Source: a virus. From it: a stretch of DNA of 47,516 nucleotides. The translations under genes were made by a program, and so were the position numbers. Of the stretch, positions 14,655 through 22,386 are shown in pieces (position 1 is the stretch's first letter; the number at the start of each line of letters is the position of its first letter). The stretch covers positions 1-47,516 of IMG/VR virus record IMGVR_UViG_3300030107_005583. One strand, 5' to 3'. The notes below the pieces were generated by a model, which saw only the letters and a program-made list of their open reading frames with translations, had not been told where the DNA came from and ran no database searches.

Positions 14655-15281
14655 TTATTCTTCAGAAAATTCAGCTACATCTTCAAAAGTCACGACCTCT
14701 TCTTTTGGCATTGAGTCGTGCTCCGGTAGCTCTAAAAACTCTTCTGCGTCGAGAATAGCAGCATCAAGAACTGCATCGGCAACCATTTGCTTTTGGTCTT
14801 CTGACCATCCACCAATCACCTCTGATGTCACCTGAACCTCGACCTTCTGAGCCTCCTTGTGTAATAAACCACTACTTTGTAATAACTTTATTTGTTCTTT
14901 CCTAGACGCCCTTACGGAGTCTAAAAACTTTGCCTTTCTTACATCACCATCATCAAGCTCTGCAACCTGATTCCACGCTTCTTGCTCAAGTCTTTGGAAG
15001 GTTTGAAGTGTGTCACCTATGAAGTCTTCCTGAGCAAAGGTGGTAATGTGTTTAACATTGCTATCCCTAATAGCCTTTATATCATTGTAAATAGTATTCT
15101 CAGACACGCTCAACGCTCTAGCTATGGTGCCAGCCGTTTGCCCCCGCAACCTACGACGTATGACTTCCATACGCCTAAGCTCGATGACTTCCTCAGGACT
15201 CATCATCATCTGCTGTGCGTTTGGACCATCAGACTCAAAATCTTCTAAGTCATCTGGATTGGTTATTGGAGTGCGTGTCAT
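14655..15281 (-). CDS. probable small terminase subunit (HTH protein)
   Basis: 208 aa from ATG 15281, chosen because AGGA lies five bases upstream; ATG 15287 is two codons longer. A helix-turn-helix is visible at about residues 47-68 (GQTAGTIARALSVSENTIYN). It is followed by a long helical region and an acidic C-terminus (LELPEHDSMPKEEVVTFEDV). HTH plus helical oligomerisation region directly after terL is the usual layout of terS, which binds phage DNA and stimulates the large subunit. It could also be a transcriptional regulator. Confidence 0.65.
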   Translation of the reverse strand: MTRTPITNPDDLEDFESDGPNAQQMMMSPEEVIELRRMEVIRRRLRGQTAGTIARALSVSENTIYNDIKAIRDSNVKHITTFAQEDFIGDTLQTFQRLEQEAWNQVAELDDGDVRKAKFLDSVRASRKEQIKLLQSSGLLHKEAQKVEVQVTSEVIGGWSEDQKQMVADAVLDAAILDAEEFLELPEHDSMPKEEVVTFEDVAEFSEE

Positions 15282-15288
15282 ATACATC

Positions 15289-17028
15289 CTATAAAAACTC
15301 AAAAGAGAAAGTTCTCTTCCTTCTCTCCATCGCAATAACGCAGTAAGCCCATGCATGTGTTAGGTGAGGATCTAAACCAAGATAATTCCACTTATATCTA
15401 TAATTAGTCGGGTCTGATTTACTTTGAACAAGCTCTCTGATGACTGACTTTAAATGCAGAAAGAGAGACTGCTCACAAACAAACTCCGGGTCATAGTTAC
15501 CAGTCTTAAAATTCCTGACCTTCTGTACCAAACCTCGTGGGTGAGGGCATTCAACTCTGCGATCCACCCACTGCTTTAAAGCATACTCAATACACTTGTA
15601 CCTGTCTAAGAAAACAGTCCACTTAAACTTTAAGTCGTCACTACTTCTTCGCAAGTGCGGCTTCTCAGAACTCTTTGTACGCGAGTTCTTATCAGACCAT
15701 TTTACCATATCTTGAGCGTCTTTGTAATACGATAAAAATACCCGTCCAGGGAAAGCTCTAGCAAAATCTTTAGCCTCATTCGCGTTAGGCAAAGCATCCA
15801 ATACACACAAATCAACGTCATACTCATTCATCAAGGAGTACAATCGCTTAAACGGAGTTACCACCTTACCATCGACTTTGTATTGCTCTGCTTGATTGTC
15901 CACAATCTCAACGTGGATTATCCTACGCTTGTTATCTATCATCTTGGCTATAACAAGGTGTAAGTTTCCAGATCTCTGGTCAGCCCCCATGCATGTATTT
16001 TTCATGTCAGAGTTCCAACTTATATCAGGGTTTACACACGCCTGAAGCTCCTCATCCGTAACACCCACGTTCTCTTCGTCAACGTAAGGTTTACCTAAAG
16101 TAGCGTTATAAAACTCTTTCGGGTTGTCTGTTGTAATGTAGCGTTCCCAAACCTGTTTTGCAGATCGAGTAGCGGAAAGCATCTGATGGATATGAAAACT
16201 CTCGTATTCGGAGGTAGGGTTGTGAGCAACATAGCCCCCATCTTGAGGGTCTAGGTCCTCTTGCCCACACTTTGGACATCTGTAGAAGTAATCTGGTCTA
16301 CCACTTTTCACGTTGGTTCTAGACCCAATACAATTTGGAAAGTTGTCTGAAAGAATAATTCCGTCAGGACACTTACAGTTCGTATGCCAAACCTTTTGAG
16401 TCCCCATCATAAAAGACTTATCAATGGCATCATTCGGGTAACCAGCAGTACTAATTTTGTATAACTCAGGATCCGCACAACCACTCAAACGTTCTTCTAA
16501 TTGGTTTATTGTTGCTGGGGCCATCAAGCGAACCTCATCAAGACACAACACATCCATGGGAGTAGAGTCCATGGACGCAACACCACCAGTATACGACAAG
16601 TATAAAGAACTGTTCCCAAACTGAACCAGGTCAATACTTATGCTGCCTGACAAAGCTTCTTTAAATTCAGGAATACTGTAAACCAAAGGCCTAAGTCTAT
16701 CTTTTGAAAACTTTGCTACGGAATCAAAGACTGGAAAGTAGAAACCAGCTTTTTTAGCTAAATGCTTTCCGGTCTCTTCAGAAAATCTTAATTTATGTAA
16801 GATTTTCAAAACCATCCAAATGGTAAGTCCGACCTGCGTACACTTCCTGACAGTTATATAAGGATTGTTGCACTTATATATATCTTTCAGGAACTTACGT
16901 CCCTTAAAAGTAAACGGCTTATGATCAACATCAAATTTATTTAAAGCACACCAAACAGCTAAGTTTTCTTTTCTTAGCGCGTCTATTTGTGTTTTATTGA
17001 GTCCACCTAGACCAGAAAACTCAGACAT
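15289..17028 (-). CDS. terL: terminase large subunit (GpA-like)
   Basis: 579 aa. ATPase features: VRKCTQVGLT at residues 60-69 is a Walker A of the QVG type with Leu where Lys is usual, as in TerL proteins where the basic residue comes earlier; DVLCLDEV near 170 is Walker B. A zinc-like CPKCGQEDL lies near 250. The nuclease domain shows ADQRSGNLHLVIAK near 355, DLCVLDALPNANEA near 410 and DPHLTHAWAYC near 555, fitting the RNase H-fold aspartate triad. Packages DNA into proheads and cuts concatemers. Confidence 0.88.
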   Translation of the reverse strand: MSEFSGLGGLNKTQIDALRKENLAVWCALNKFDVDHKPFTFKGRKFLKDIYKCNNPYITVRKCTQVGLTIWMVLKILHKLRFSEETGKHLAKKAGFYFPVFDSVAKFSKDRLRPLVYSIPEFKEALSGSISIDLVQFGNSSLYLSYTGGVASMDSTPMDVLCLDEVRLMAPATINQLEERLSGCADPELYKISTAGYPNDAIDKSFMMGTQKVWHTNCKCPDGIILSDNFPNCIGSRTNVKSGRPDYFYRCPKCGQEDLDPQDGGYVAHNPTSEYESFHIHQMLSATRSAKQVWERYITTDNPKEFYNATLGKPYVDEENVGVTDEELQACVNPDISWNSDMKNTCMGADQRSGNLHLVIAKMIDNKRRIIHVEIVDNQAEQYKVDGKVVTPFKRLYSLMNEYDVDLCVLDALPNANEAKDFARAFPGRVFLSYYKDAQDMVKWSDKNSRTKSSEKPHLRRSSDDLKFKWTVFLDRYKCIEYALKQWVDRRVECPHPRGLVQKVRNFKTGNYDPEFVCEQSLFLHLKSVIRELVQSKSDPTNYRYKWNYLGLDPHLTHAWAYCVIAMERRKRTFSFEFL

Positions 17029-17035
17029 AATTATC

Positions 17036-17599
17036 TCAACGGTTTATATCTACAAATTCATCAGCACTTTTAGACTGATTCGCTTTATATTTTTCTTTTG
17101 GATCGTATACAACATCGTCACACAGATAGAACACTTCATCTGCTACTTGAGAAACGGCCTTATTAAGTGATCTCTCAAAAGAGACTACTACAACCTCTTT
17201 ACCTAAGTCCTTTAGAGGGTCTAATAAATAAATAAAATCACCATCACCACTCACCAGTACAAACGAATCATAGCTTTCGTTATGAAAAAGAGCGTCAGCA
17301 GTTATACCAACATCCCAATTCGTATTCTGAGCATGGCGCTTATCAGAATCATAATGGAGATTACGCTTCTTTATATTAAAACCAAGCATCCTGAGAGTGT
17401 TAACGAAGTTTGTCTGGTCATGATTTGGACTAGCGATCATGTAAGCAGTACAATTCACAACAGAGTCTTTTTCCTCTGCTATATCTGCGACGTAATCTAA
17501 TAACTTTTTGTAATCAACTCGGTAGTTTGGGCCGTAAGCGTACCTACACGAATACCACAAATTCTGAATATCAACTGCAACCTGGTATCTCTTAGCCAT
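17036..17599 (-). CDS. NYN-domain (PIN-like) putative RNase
   Basis: 187 aa. VAVDIQNLWYS at residues 8-18 provides the first acidic residue. WDVGITADALFHNESYDSF near 95-113 and LVSGDGDFIYLLDPLKDLGK near 115-134 are typical of LabA/NYN proteins (DUF88-like), which share the PIN RNase fold. Family members cleave RNA or regulate it; the substrate is unknown. It sits between the nuclease gene and terL with four to eight nt gaps, so it is translated with the packaging genes. Confidence 0.85.
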   Translation of the reverse strand: MAKRYQVAVDIQNLWYSCRYAYGPNYRVDYKKLLDYVADIAEEKDSVVNCTAYMIASPNHDQTNFVNTLRMLGFNIKKRNLHYDSDKRHAQNTNWDVGITADALFHNESYDSFVLVSGDGDFIYLLDPLKDLGKEVVVVSFERSLNKAVSQVADEVFYLCDDVVYDPKEKYKANQSKSADEFVDINR

Positions 17600-17605
17600 T
17601 TTTCC

Positions 17606-17737
17606 CTACTTTTCCAAAGCATTGGAAGAGCAATCGCAGTGTAAAAACACACGACCACATGTAGCGCAGGTACTGACCTTAACAGGCTTTACTTCGCCGT
17701 CTTTTTTTTCAGCGCCATTTTCATCGCTTTGAAACAT
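17606..17737 (-). CDS. small zinc-finger-like protein, 43 aa; possible frameshift tail
   Basis: ATG 17737 has GGGAAG upstream and opens MFQSDENGAEKKDGEVKPVK, ending CATCGRVFLHCDCSSNALEK. Cys/His spacing CATC and HCDC suggests zinc binding. It lies entirely in the -1 frame relative to the nuclease gene at 17689-18324 and overlaps it by 49 nt. The overlap contains A AAA AAG, so the peptide may also be added to the nuclease by -1 frameshifting. Confidence 0.6.
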   Translation of the reverse strand: MFQSDENGAEKKDGEVKPVKVSTCATCGRVFLHCDCSSNALEK

Positions 17738-18324
17738 GTTTCTCTTCCCATTCCCAGAAATCTTTTTAAAGTTACCACAGAAACATCGCCAACTCGAACG
17801 TGTGCCGTAGACTCCAAAGATTCATCACTATTCCACTCAACGCAATCCCAAAAATAATTAGGAAACATACAAAATTCTGGAATTCTATTTTTTGTAAACA
17901 CAAGAAGAGGGATTTGACCCTCCGGGCACTCACTAGAAGCTTGTTCCCACCACTTCCAAACAGCAGACTTTTTACTAGTTAATATAGTATGAAAACCGGC
18001 TAGTGCCTCTTGGTTCTTACACTCTACATGGAACAACCAGTCCTCATCAGAGGTGCAAAGGTCGCCAGCCATATTAAAGTCGCCTTTTAATGGAGATCCC
18101 CCAGAGGCAGGGGTACGGTGAAAAGAAGCTCCCCAAAACTCAGAAAGATATTTAGCTATCTTTCTCTCAAAGGTGCCGCCTTTTCTTTTTGCTTTCTTTC
18201 CTGCTCTCGAACGAGAACAGCTAGAACCTATATTATCTGGTACGCCCACTATAAATTCATCTGACTCTAATATCTCATCAGTGAACGGTTTCAGAGGCTG
18301 CGGGTTTGGTTTCATAATTACCAT
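17689..18324 (-). CDS. PD-(D/E)XK nuclease-like protein
   Basis: 211 aa. Residues 49-62 (GGTFERKIAKYLSE) contain the early Glu; D88 follows in NMAGDLC, and VECK at 100-103 gives the E-x-K, the full E...D...ExK set of this nuclease fold. HRTPASGG before the D resembles phage holliday-junction-resolvase or restriction-like endonucleases. Placed next to the terminase genes it may process packaged or branched DNA. ATG 18324 overlaps the upstream gene; M4 is an alternative start. The last codons run into a slippery A8 tract. Confidence 0.7.
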   Translation of the reverse strand: MVIMKPNPQPLKPFTDEILESDEFIVGVPDNIGSSCSRSRAGKKAKRKGGTFERKIAKYLSEFWGASFHRTPASGGSPLKGDFNMAGDLCTSDEDWLFHVECKNQEALAGFHTILTSKKSAVWKWWEQASSECPEGQIPLLVFTKNRIPEFCMFPNYFWDCVEWNSDESLESTAHVRVGDVSVVTLKRFLGMGRETCFKAMKMALKKKTAK

Positions 18325-18493
18325 CTTTAAGATTTATTTCTACTTGAAGTACTTTGCCTTCATCATCAATATATTGTTTGATTACATAATTATCATCTAT
18401 GTAATCTCTAAACTTATCTATCTTTAATAACGCTTGGAATAATCCCAAAAGGTATTCATTAGCTTCAGATATTGATAGTTCTTTCGTTTCCAT
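18278..18493 (-). CDS. small acidic protein, 71 aa, possibly leaderless mRNA
   Basis: Product METKELSISEANEYLLGLFQ and onward, rich in Asp, Lys and Tyr. The first ATG in frame is at 18502, which falls inside the predicted -10 of the promoter at 18501-18529; ATG 18493 coincides with the expected transcription start, and no Shine-Dalgarno is present. So translation may be leaderless. Function unknown; overlaps the nuclease gene by 47 nt. Confidence 0.6.
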   Translation of the reverse strand: METKELSISEANEYLLGLFQALLKIDKFRDYIDDNYVIKQYIDDEGKVLQVEINLKDGNYETKPAASETVH

Positions 18494-18500
18494 CGCGACC

Positions 18501-18529
18501 ATACTAGAAATGGTTTAAGTTATTGTCAA
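18501..18529 (-). promoter_or_regulatory. promoter upstream of the nuclease/terminase operon
   Basis: TTGACA (18524-18529), 17 nt, TAGTAT (18501-18506) on the minus strand. The start point would fall at about 18493, exactly on an ATG of the first gene. It may drive the nuclease, NYN, terminase and methylase genes. Confidence 0.6.
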
Positions 18530-18542
18530 GGAATACAGGCAT

Positions 18543-18776
18543 TTAAGAGAACACTCCAGCGTAGTAAGATACGAGGTAGATTATACAAACTGCAAATAAA
18601 TCAGTATTAAAATCAAAGGTAAAAGCTTCTTGAACCTTTTGCTCGTCAGGCAACTGTTGAGCGTTCTCTGGAATGGGATCACGTTTAAAATTTCGTATGG
18701 TGCCATATATGTCAACGCACGATACGACAACATAGTATATGGCAATAAAAGACAGAAATTTAAAAACGCCTTCCAT
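18543..18776 (-). CDS. small membrane protein with two helices, 77 aa
   Basis: ATG 18776 with AGGTTAGC upstream. Two hydrophobic segments: FKFLSFIAIYYVVVSCVDIYG (residues 5-25) and LFAVCIIYLVSYYAGVFS (60-77), separated by a hydrophilic loop of about 35 residues. It may be a holin-like or a host-membrane protein. Only topology supports this. Confidence 0.65.
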   Translation of the reverse strand: MEGVFKFLSFIAIYYVVVSCVDIYGTIRNFKRDPIPENAQQLPDEQKVQEAFTFDFNTDLFAVCIIYLVSYYAGVFS

Positions 18777-18777
18777 G

Positions 18778-18993
18778 CTAACCTACTTTTTCAAACGAAA
18801 ACCCACCGCGTCTGACTAATTCATCGAAGGCGCTGCCAATCGACACTGCGACCATTAAACTATTGTAAGTGCTTTCAGGCACATCAAAATACTGATAAAC
18901 CTGGCCTTTAGAAAACTCCACTTCCATCGTCTTTTCGGATAAGTCATACCCTACAGACCGAATAGAACTTGATACAACTTCATCCCTTTCCAT
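18778..18993 (-). CDS. KTSC-domain protein, 71 aa
   Basis: ATG 18993 (MERDEVVSSSIRSVGYDLSE) is preferred over ATG 19014 because KTSC proteins usually begin this way and GAGGA precedes it. The S-I-x-S-V-G-Y-D start, MEVEFSKGQVYQYFDVP and S-x-G-S-A-F-x-x-x-V-R-x-x-x-x-F match the short KTSC domain found in phage and bacterial proteins. Its function is not established; it sits beside tRNA-Leu. Confidence 0.8.
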   Translation of the reverse strand: MERDEVVSSSIRSVGYDLSEKTMEVEFSKGQVYQYFDVPESTYNSLMVAVSIGSAFDELVRRGGFSFEKVG

Positions 18994-19038
18994 CAAAATC
19001 CTCGAATCAAACATAAAAATCCCCCCCCCTTAATTATG

Positions 19039-19121
19039 TGGGGCTGGGGGGAATCGAACCCCCACAGCCAAAGGCTAACGGATTTTAAGTCCGTCGTGTC
19101 TACCTATTCCACCACAGCCCC
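19039..19121 (-). tRNA. tRNA-Leu(UAA)
   Basis: Minus-strand cloverleaf with long variable arm. Acceptor GGGGCTG pairs with CAGCCCC, D-arm TGGTGGAATAGGTAGACAC, anticodon loop CTTAAAA with anticodon TAA, variable arm CGTTAGCCTTTGGC, T-arm GGTTCGATTCC. The discriminator is A; CCA is not encoded. Reads UUA/UUG, favoured in an AT-rich genome. Its 5' G is also the last base of the TAG stop of the upstream gene. Confidence 0.96.
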
Positions 19122-19405
19122 TATTCGTCAGAGTCTTCAGAAACTTCCTCATCACCCTCTTTTTCAACAGGCTCATAGAACAAACCGATGGTTATGTTCT
19201 GTACCGGGACCGAAGAGTCTTGTTCACCCTCTTCAAGTTCAACCCCAGGTAACGAGCTTCTTGGAACAGAAAAGATATTAGAGTCCATCTGCACATCAAG
19301 AACCTTAGCCTCATCCATACCTTCAGACTTCAACCATTCGTTCACAACGTTATCCAAAGGGATAGGGTCATTGAGAAAATTCACACTAAACGACTTAAAC
19401 TTCAT
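19121..19405 (-). CDS. acidic hypothetical protein, 94 aa
   Basis: ATG 19405 with an ideal AGGAGGTAATT, located just after the 3' end of tRNA-Met. Begins MKFKSFSVNFLNDPIPLDNV; the C-terminus is very acidic (EPVEKEGDEEVSEDSDE). It is sandwiched between two tRNA genes with a one-base overlap of its stop and tRNA-Leu. Function unknown. Confidence 0.65.
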   Translation of the reverse strand: MKFKSFSVNFLNDPIPLDNVVNEWLKSEGMDEAKVLDVQMDSNIFSVPRSSLPGVELEEGEQDSSVPVQNITIGLFYEPVEKEGDEEVSEDSDE

Positions 19406-19415
19406 AATTACCTCC

Positions 19416-19491
19416 TGGTGGACCCCCAGGGACTTGAACCCTGAACCGTCCGGTTATGAGCCGGATGCTCTAACCATTGAGCTAGAGGTCC
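19416..19491 (-). tRNA. tRNA-Met(CAU), or tRNA-Ile2 (CAU modified)
   Basis: Minus-strand cloverleaf with acceptor GGACCTC pairing to GGGGTCC (one U-G), D-arm TAGCTCAATGGTTAGAGCA, anticodon loop CTCATAA with CAT, T-arm GGTTCAAGTCC, and an encoded ACCA at the 3' end. CAU can be elongator Met or, if lysidine-modified, Ile for AUA. The elongator/Ile2 choice cannot be made from the sequence. The next gene's ribosome site starts one base after the CCA. Confidence 0.95.
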
Positions 19492-19507
19492 GTGTATTGT
19501 TAACTAA

Positions 19508-19538
19508 TAGTAATACCATAGTATTACTAACCTGTCAA
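19508..19538 (-). promoter_or_regulatory. promoter with palindromic operator before the tRNA cluster
   Basis: TTGACA (19533-19538), 17 nt, TATTAC (19510-19515). A perfect dyad TAGTAATAC-TATG-GTATTACTA at 19508-19529 covers the spacer and -10. Its -35 overlaps the sbcC stop codon. A repressor or activator binding the dyad would control tRNA-Met, the 94-aa gene and tRNA-Leu. Confidence 0.65.
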
Positions 19539-21469
19539 ATAGAGATGCTCATCCCATCTTTTCTTTGCAAAATAATCTCGTCACTAAAGTAACTTTTTAA
19601 CTCATCCCTATGCGTAATAACAAAGACCGATGATTTTCTCCGGGCCAGATCTTCCAACACCTTGATGACATAGTAAAGACCCTCTGCATCAACTCCCTCA
19701 AAAACTTCGTCCAAGAGTAGAATATTGAACCTCTTGCCAGAGCGGGACGCTATGAAATCGTTGAAGGCCAAAGCCACCGCCAAGTCCACTCTACGTCTCT
19801 CACCACCGCTATTACCTTCATAGGTCTCAGATGCTTTTTTGTTTTTTATTTTAAGATTAAAATCCTCTCTATATTCACCGGAAGCTAACTGTTTAACTGT
19901 GCTGAATCTCGCAGTAATCCCACCGTCAGTAAGGATGTTAAGATAGTGATTTAATCTGTCATTTATGTAGGGTACGACCTTGTCTAACATAAAAGATCGA
20001 ATCCCTTTTCTGGAAAAACCATTCGCCCAAAAATTAACATATGCCATCTTTTCAGACTTTTGCTCAAGCTCAGAATCAAAAGACTTTATCTTTTCCTTAC
20101 ACCCGCTTAATTCGCGCTCTTCAGAGGCTAATACTCCTTTCCAAGGAACCTCCTCAGTTTCCTCTTCAAGTTCTTTAATTCGATTCTTCAGAAATTCTAT
20201 TTCCTGAGTGTATGTTTCGATACGAGATTTAAGAGATTGCTTCTCAGACTCTATCTTACTTTGTTGGATCAACTCAGCCGTAAACTGTTTAGATAAGCCC
20301 CTAGCAGCTCTTATGGAAGTTTCTATCTTTTCTTTTCGACTTTCGTAAGATTTAGACAAAGACTCTAGTTTTTCAGCCAATGCCTTAACAGATCGCAAGT
20401 TATCCGCAATCTCAAACTCAAGGTAATCTTTATGGCTCTCAATGCTATCGACCGTGACTACAGACCCACAGTGATTACAGTGCTCCCCTGCATCACTACC
20501 ATCACTAAGAGCAGCTATTCTGGCTTTAAAAGAACCTATGACGCCGCTTATTCTACCTTTACGACTTACAATTTCGTCTCTGCGCTCACGATATCTTTTA
20601 ATAAGGCTATCTCTTTTCATCTTTTCAGACTTCTCTAACTCCTCACATTGAGAAATTCTATCTTCGATATCCGAGACATCTTTTGTTTCAGGCATGCCAG
20701 AGAGGGCTTTTTTCTCGCTGGATAGCTTTTCAATGCAGTACTCTAGCTCCTCATCTACGGTCTTTTTCTTTTGCAGCAATTCACGCTCACCCTCTGCGAT
20801 TCGTCTCTTACACTCAACTATACTTTTAGTAAGATCTTCTTGTCTTGCCAGATAATGTTTGCGCTCTCTACGAAGCATTTCTATGTCAGAGGACAGGTCA
20901 CTTAATATCTTTTTAGAGTGGTCATGTGCCCTAGCAAATGCCTCGATATCAAGAACCCTTTCCATCGTGGCTTTCTTCTCAGCATCACCCATCTCAGAAA
21001 AACGCTTTAGATTTTTACTGTGCCCTTGTCCAAATACGATAGAGTTGGCAAACGATACCTTGTCCATACCTATAACGGACTCGATAAACTCCTGGGTCTC
21101 TTTGTTATCCTTCCCCCTAGAGTCTATGCCATTTATGTAAAGATATAGGTTGTTCTTCTTTTTTGAGTGCTTTCGGTACCTTTCAACTCTGTACTTTGTG
21201 TCGCCCTCAGACATTTGAACAATGACAGAGCAATCTTTTTTAACGTTGTTATTCACAACGCCATCCGCAGACTTGATGCTGCGTAAAGTGTCCCCAAAGA
21301 GACACCAGTACACCGCTTCCAAGATGCAAGACTTACCACTCCCATTACTGGAACTGGTGGTGTCGTCCAGGTTCTCCCCAGCAATCCTAGTGAGACCTCT
21401 CCCACTTAGAATAGCGTCTACTTCACTTATTATTAGAAAGTTTCTGATCCCTACAGAATTTATGTCCAT
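19535..21469 (-). CDS. sbcC: SbcC / gp46-like Rad50 ATPase
   Basis: 644 aa. Walker A SSNGSGKS at residues 40-47, long coiled coil, zinc hook CNHCG at 331-335, second coiled coil, then NSGGERRRVDLAVALAFN (signature motif) and FNILLLDEVFEGVD (Walker B). It is an SMC-like ATPase that works with SbcD/gp47 to resect DNA ends. The hook CxxC dimerises through zinc. It is shorter than bacterial SbcC, as in T4 gp46. Partner gene lies at 24217-23144, separated by lysis-like genes. Confidence 0.93.
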   Translation of the reverse strand: MDINSVGIRNFLIISEVDAILSGRGLTRIAGENLDDTTSSSNGSGKSCILEAVYWCLFGDTLRSIKSADGVVNNNVKKDCSVIVQMSEGDTKYRVERYRKHSKKKNNLYLYINGIDSRGKDNKETQEFIESVIGMDKVSFANSIVFGQGHSKNLKRFSEMGDAEKKATMERVLDIEAFARAHDHSKKILSDLSSDIEMLRRERKHYLARQEDLTKSIVECKRRIAEGERELLQKKKTVDEELEYCIEKLSSEKKALSGMPETKDVSDIEDRISQCEELEKSEKMKRDSLIKRYRERRDEIVSRKGRISGVIGSFKARIAALSDGSDAGEHCNHCGSVVTVDSIESHKDYLEFEIADNLRSVKALAEKLESLSKSYESRKEKIETSIRAARGLSKQFTAELIQQSKIESEKQSLKSRIETYTQEIEFLKNRIKELEEETEEVPWKGVLASEERELSGCKEKIKSFDSELEQKSEKMAYVNFWANGFSRKGIRSFMLDKVVPYINDRLNHYLNILTDGGITARFSTVKQLASGEYREDFNLKIKNKKASETYEGNSGGERRRVDLAVALAFNDFIASRSGKRFNILLLDEVFEGVDAEGLYYVIKVLEDLARRKSSVFVITHRDELKSYFSDEIILQRKDGMSISI

Positions 21470-21596
21470 CGTTGTCTCTATCGGTGTTTATATAATTATT
21501 AGGCCAGTCATCGACTGGAGATCCACATACAATACAAGTTTTTGATTCAAGAATTACGCCACATTTATAACACAAAAAAAACTTTTTACTTGTCAT
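21423..21596 (-). CDS. small zinc-ribbon protein, 57 aa
   Basis: ATG 21596 with GGGAG four bases upstream. Reads MTSKKFFLCYKCGVILESKT followed by CIVCGSP: two C-x2-C pairs about 11 residues apart, a compact zinc ribbon. It overlaps the upstream gene by 11 nt and the sbcC start by 47 nt. Probably a small nucleic-acid-associated protein. Confidence 0.65.
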   Translation of the reverse strand: MTSKKFFLCYKCGVILESKTCIVCGSPVDDWPNNYINTDRDNDGHKFCRDQKLSNNK

Positions 21597-21894
21597 GCTC
21601 TCCCAAACAAACGTCTCGTTGACAAGCCATGACTAAATTTAAAGCTTCGACACTGGTCTCTATTCTGTGTGACGAAACACACTTCAACACTTCTTCTCTG
21701 TCACAGGTATTTAAGTTTATTAACGCTGTATTAGAGCATCCGTGTAAACTATATAGACCCATAAGGATAAGAAGAACAGCAATGATACGGAGTAAAGTAG
21801 TCGCAAAGGTTTCATTTTTCGAAGTCATTAAGCTCTCAAAAGTCAAAGCCAAGTTTTTCAATGTTTCGTAAGACTCTTTATCTCGGTAAATCAT
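21586..21894 (-). CDS. membrane protein or lipoprotein, lysis-cluster candidate, 102 aa
   Basis: Hydrophobic TTLLRIIAVLLILMGLYSL at residues 32-50 is followed by HGC. If translation starts at Met23 (21828, preceded by GAGAG) the product is a short signal-anchored protein with a Cys right after the hydrophobic core, resembling an o-spanin lipoprotein, although His at -2 is unusual. The mature part has several Cys. Adjacent to the transglycosylase gene, so a spanin role is plausible but unproven. Confidence 0.55.
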   Translation of the reverse strand: MIYRDKESYETLKNLALTFESLMTSKNETFATTLLRIIAVLLILMGLYSLHGCSNTALINLNTCDREEVLKCVSSHRIETSVEALNLVMACQRDVCLGEHDK

Positions 21895-21909
21895 GAAAAA
21901 CGACCCAGA

Positions 21910-22386
21910 TCAATCAAATAGCATAGACTCCAACCACCACCAAACATAATCTAATCTATTTTTTGTCCTGATAACACGCTTGGCGTAGTACCTTGATTTC
22001 TTATTACATTTGTTGCCTGAATTATAATGACACAAAGCCTCTTTTTCAACGGTGTATTTGTCCAGGTACACCTTTAAAGCCCTAATACCTTCTTTCGTTA
22101 AATCACAGCCCTTTAACTTGCCGTCAGGACACCAATATTTAGGCAGCACTTGCAATGCACCCCTAGCTCCTGCCTTGCTTACAGCATCTTTATTAAATTT
22201 AGACTCGTGCCAAGCCACTGACGCTGCCAATATTGGGGATACCGAGGCTTTCTCTGCCTCGTCTATCACACGCATGCAAGTCTCCATGCGACCATCTAAA
22301 GACAACTCAACTTTCTTATTCCAAGAATCAGACGACTCTGAATACAAACCTTGCAATAAAACCAAACAAATAACAGAGCTTACCAT
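21910..22386 (-). CDS. secreted lytic transglycosylase (SLT domain)
   Basis: 158 aa. Signal peptide at residues 1-16 (VSSVICLVLLQGLYS). Catalytic Glu61 lies in AWHESKFN; GARGALQVLPKYW at 73-85 is the GxxGxxQ-type SLT motif; LCHYNSGNKC near 118 is the YNxG substrate motif. It cleaves peptidoglycan between MurNAc and GlcNAc. A signal sequence makes it an exported endolysin or a virion penetration enzyme. Its neighbours support lysis. Confidence 0.88.
   Translation of the reverse strand: MVSSVICLVLLQGLYSESSDSWNKKVELSLDGRMETCMRVIDEAEKASVSPILAASVAWHESKFNKDAVSKAGARGALQVLPKYWCPDGKLKGCDLTKEGIRALKVYLDKYTVEKEALCHYNSGNKCNKKSRYYAKRVIRTKNRLDYVWWWLESMLFD

Noticed and set aside
17606-17680. tRNA-like sequence near the NYN gene
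   Set aside because: Reads as a small Cys/His-rich coding frame; no cloverleaf with T-loop consensus.
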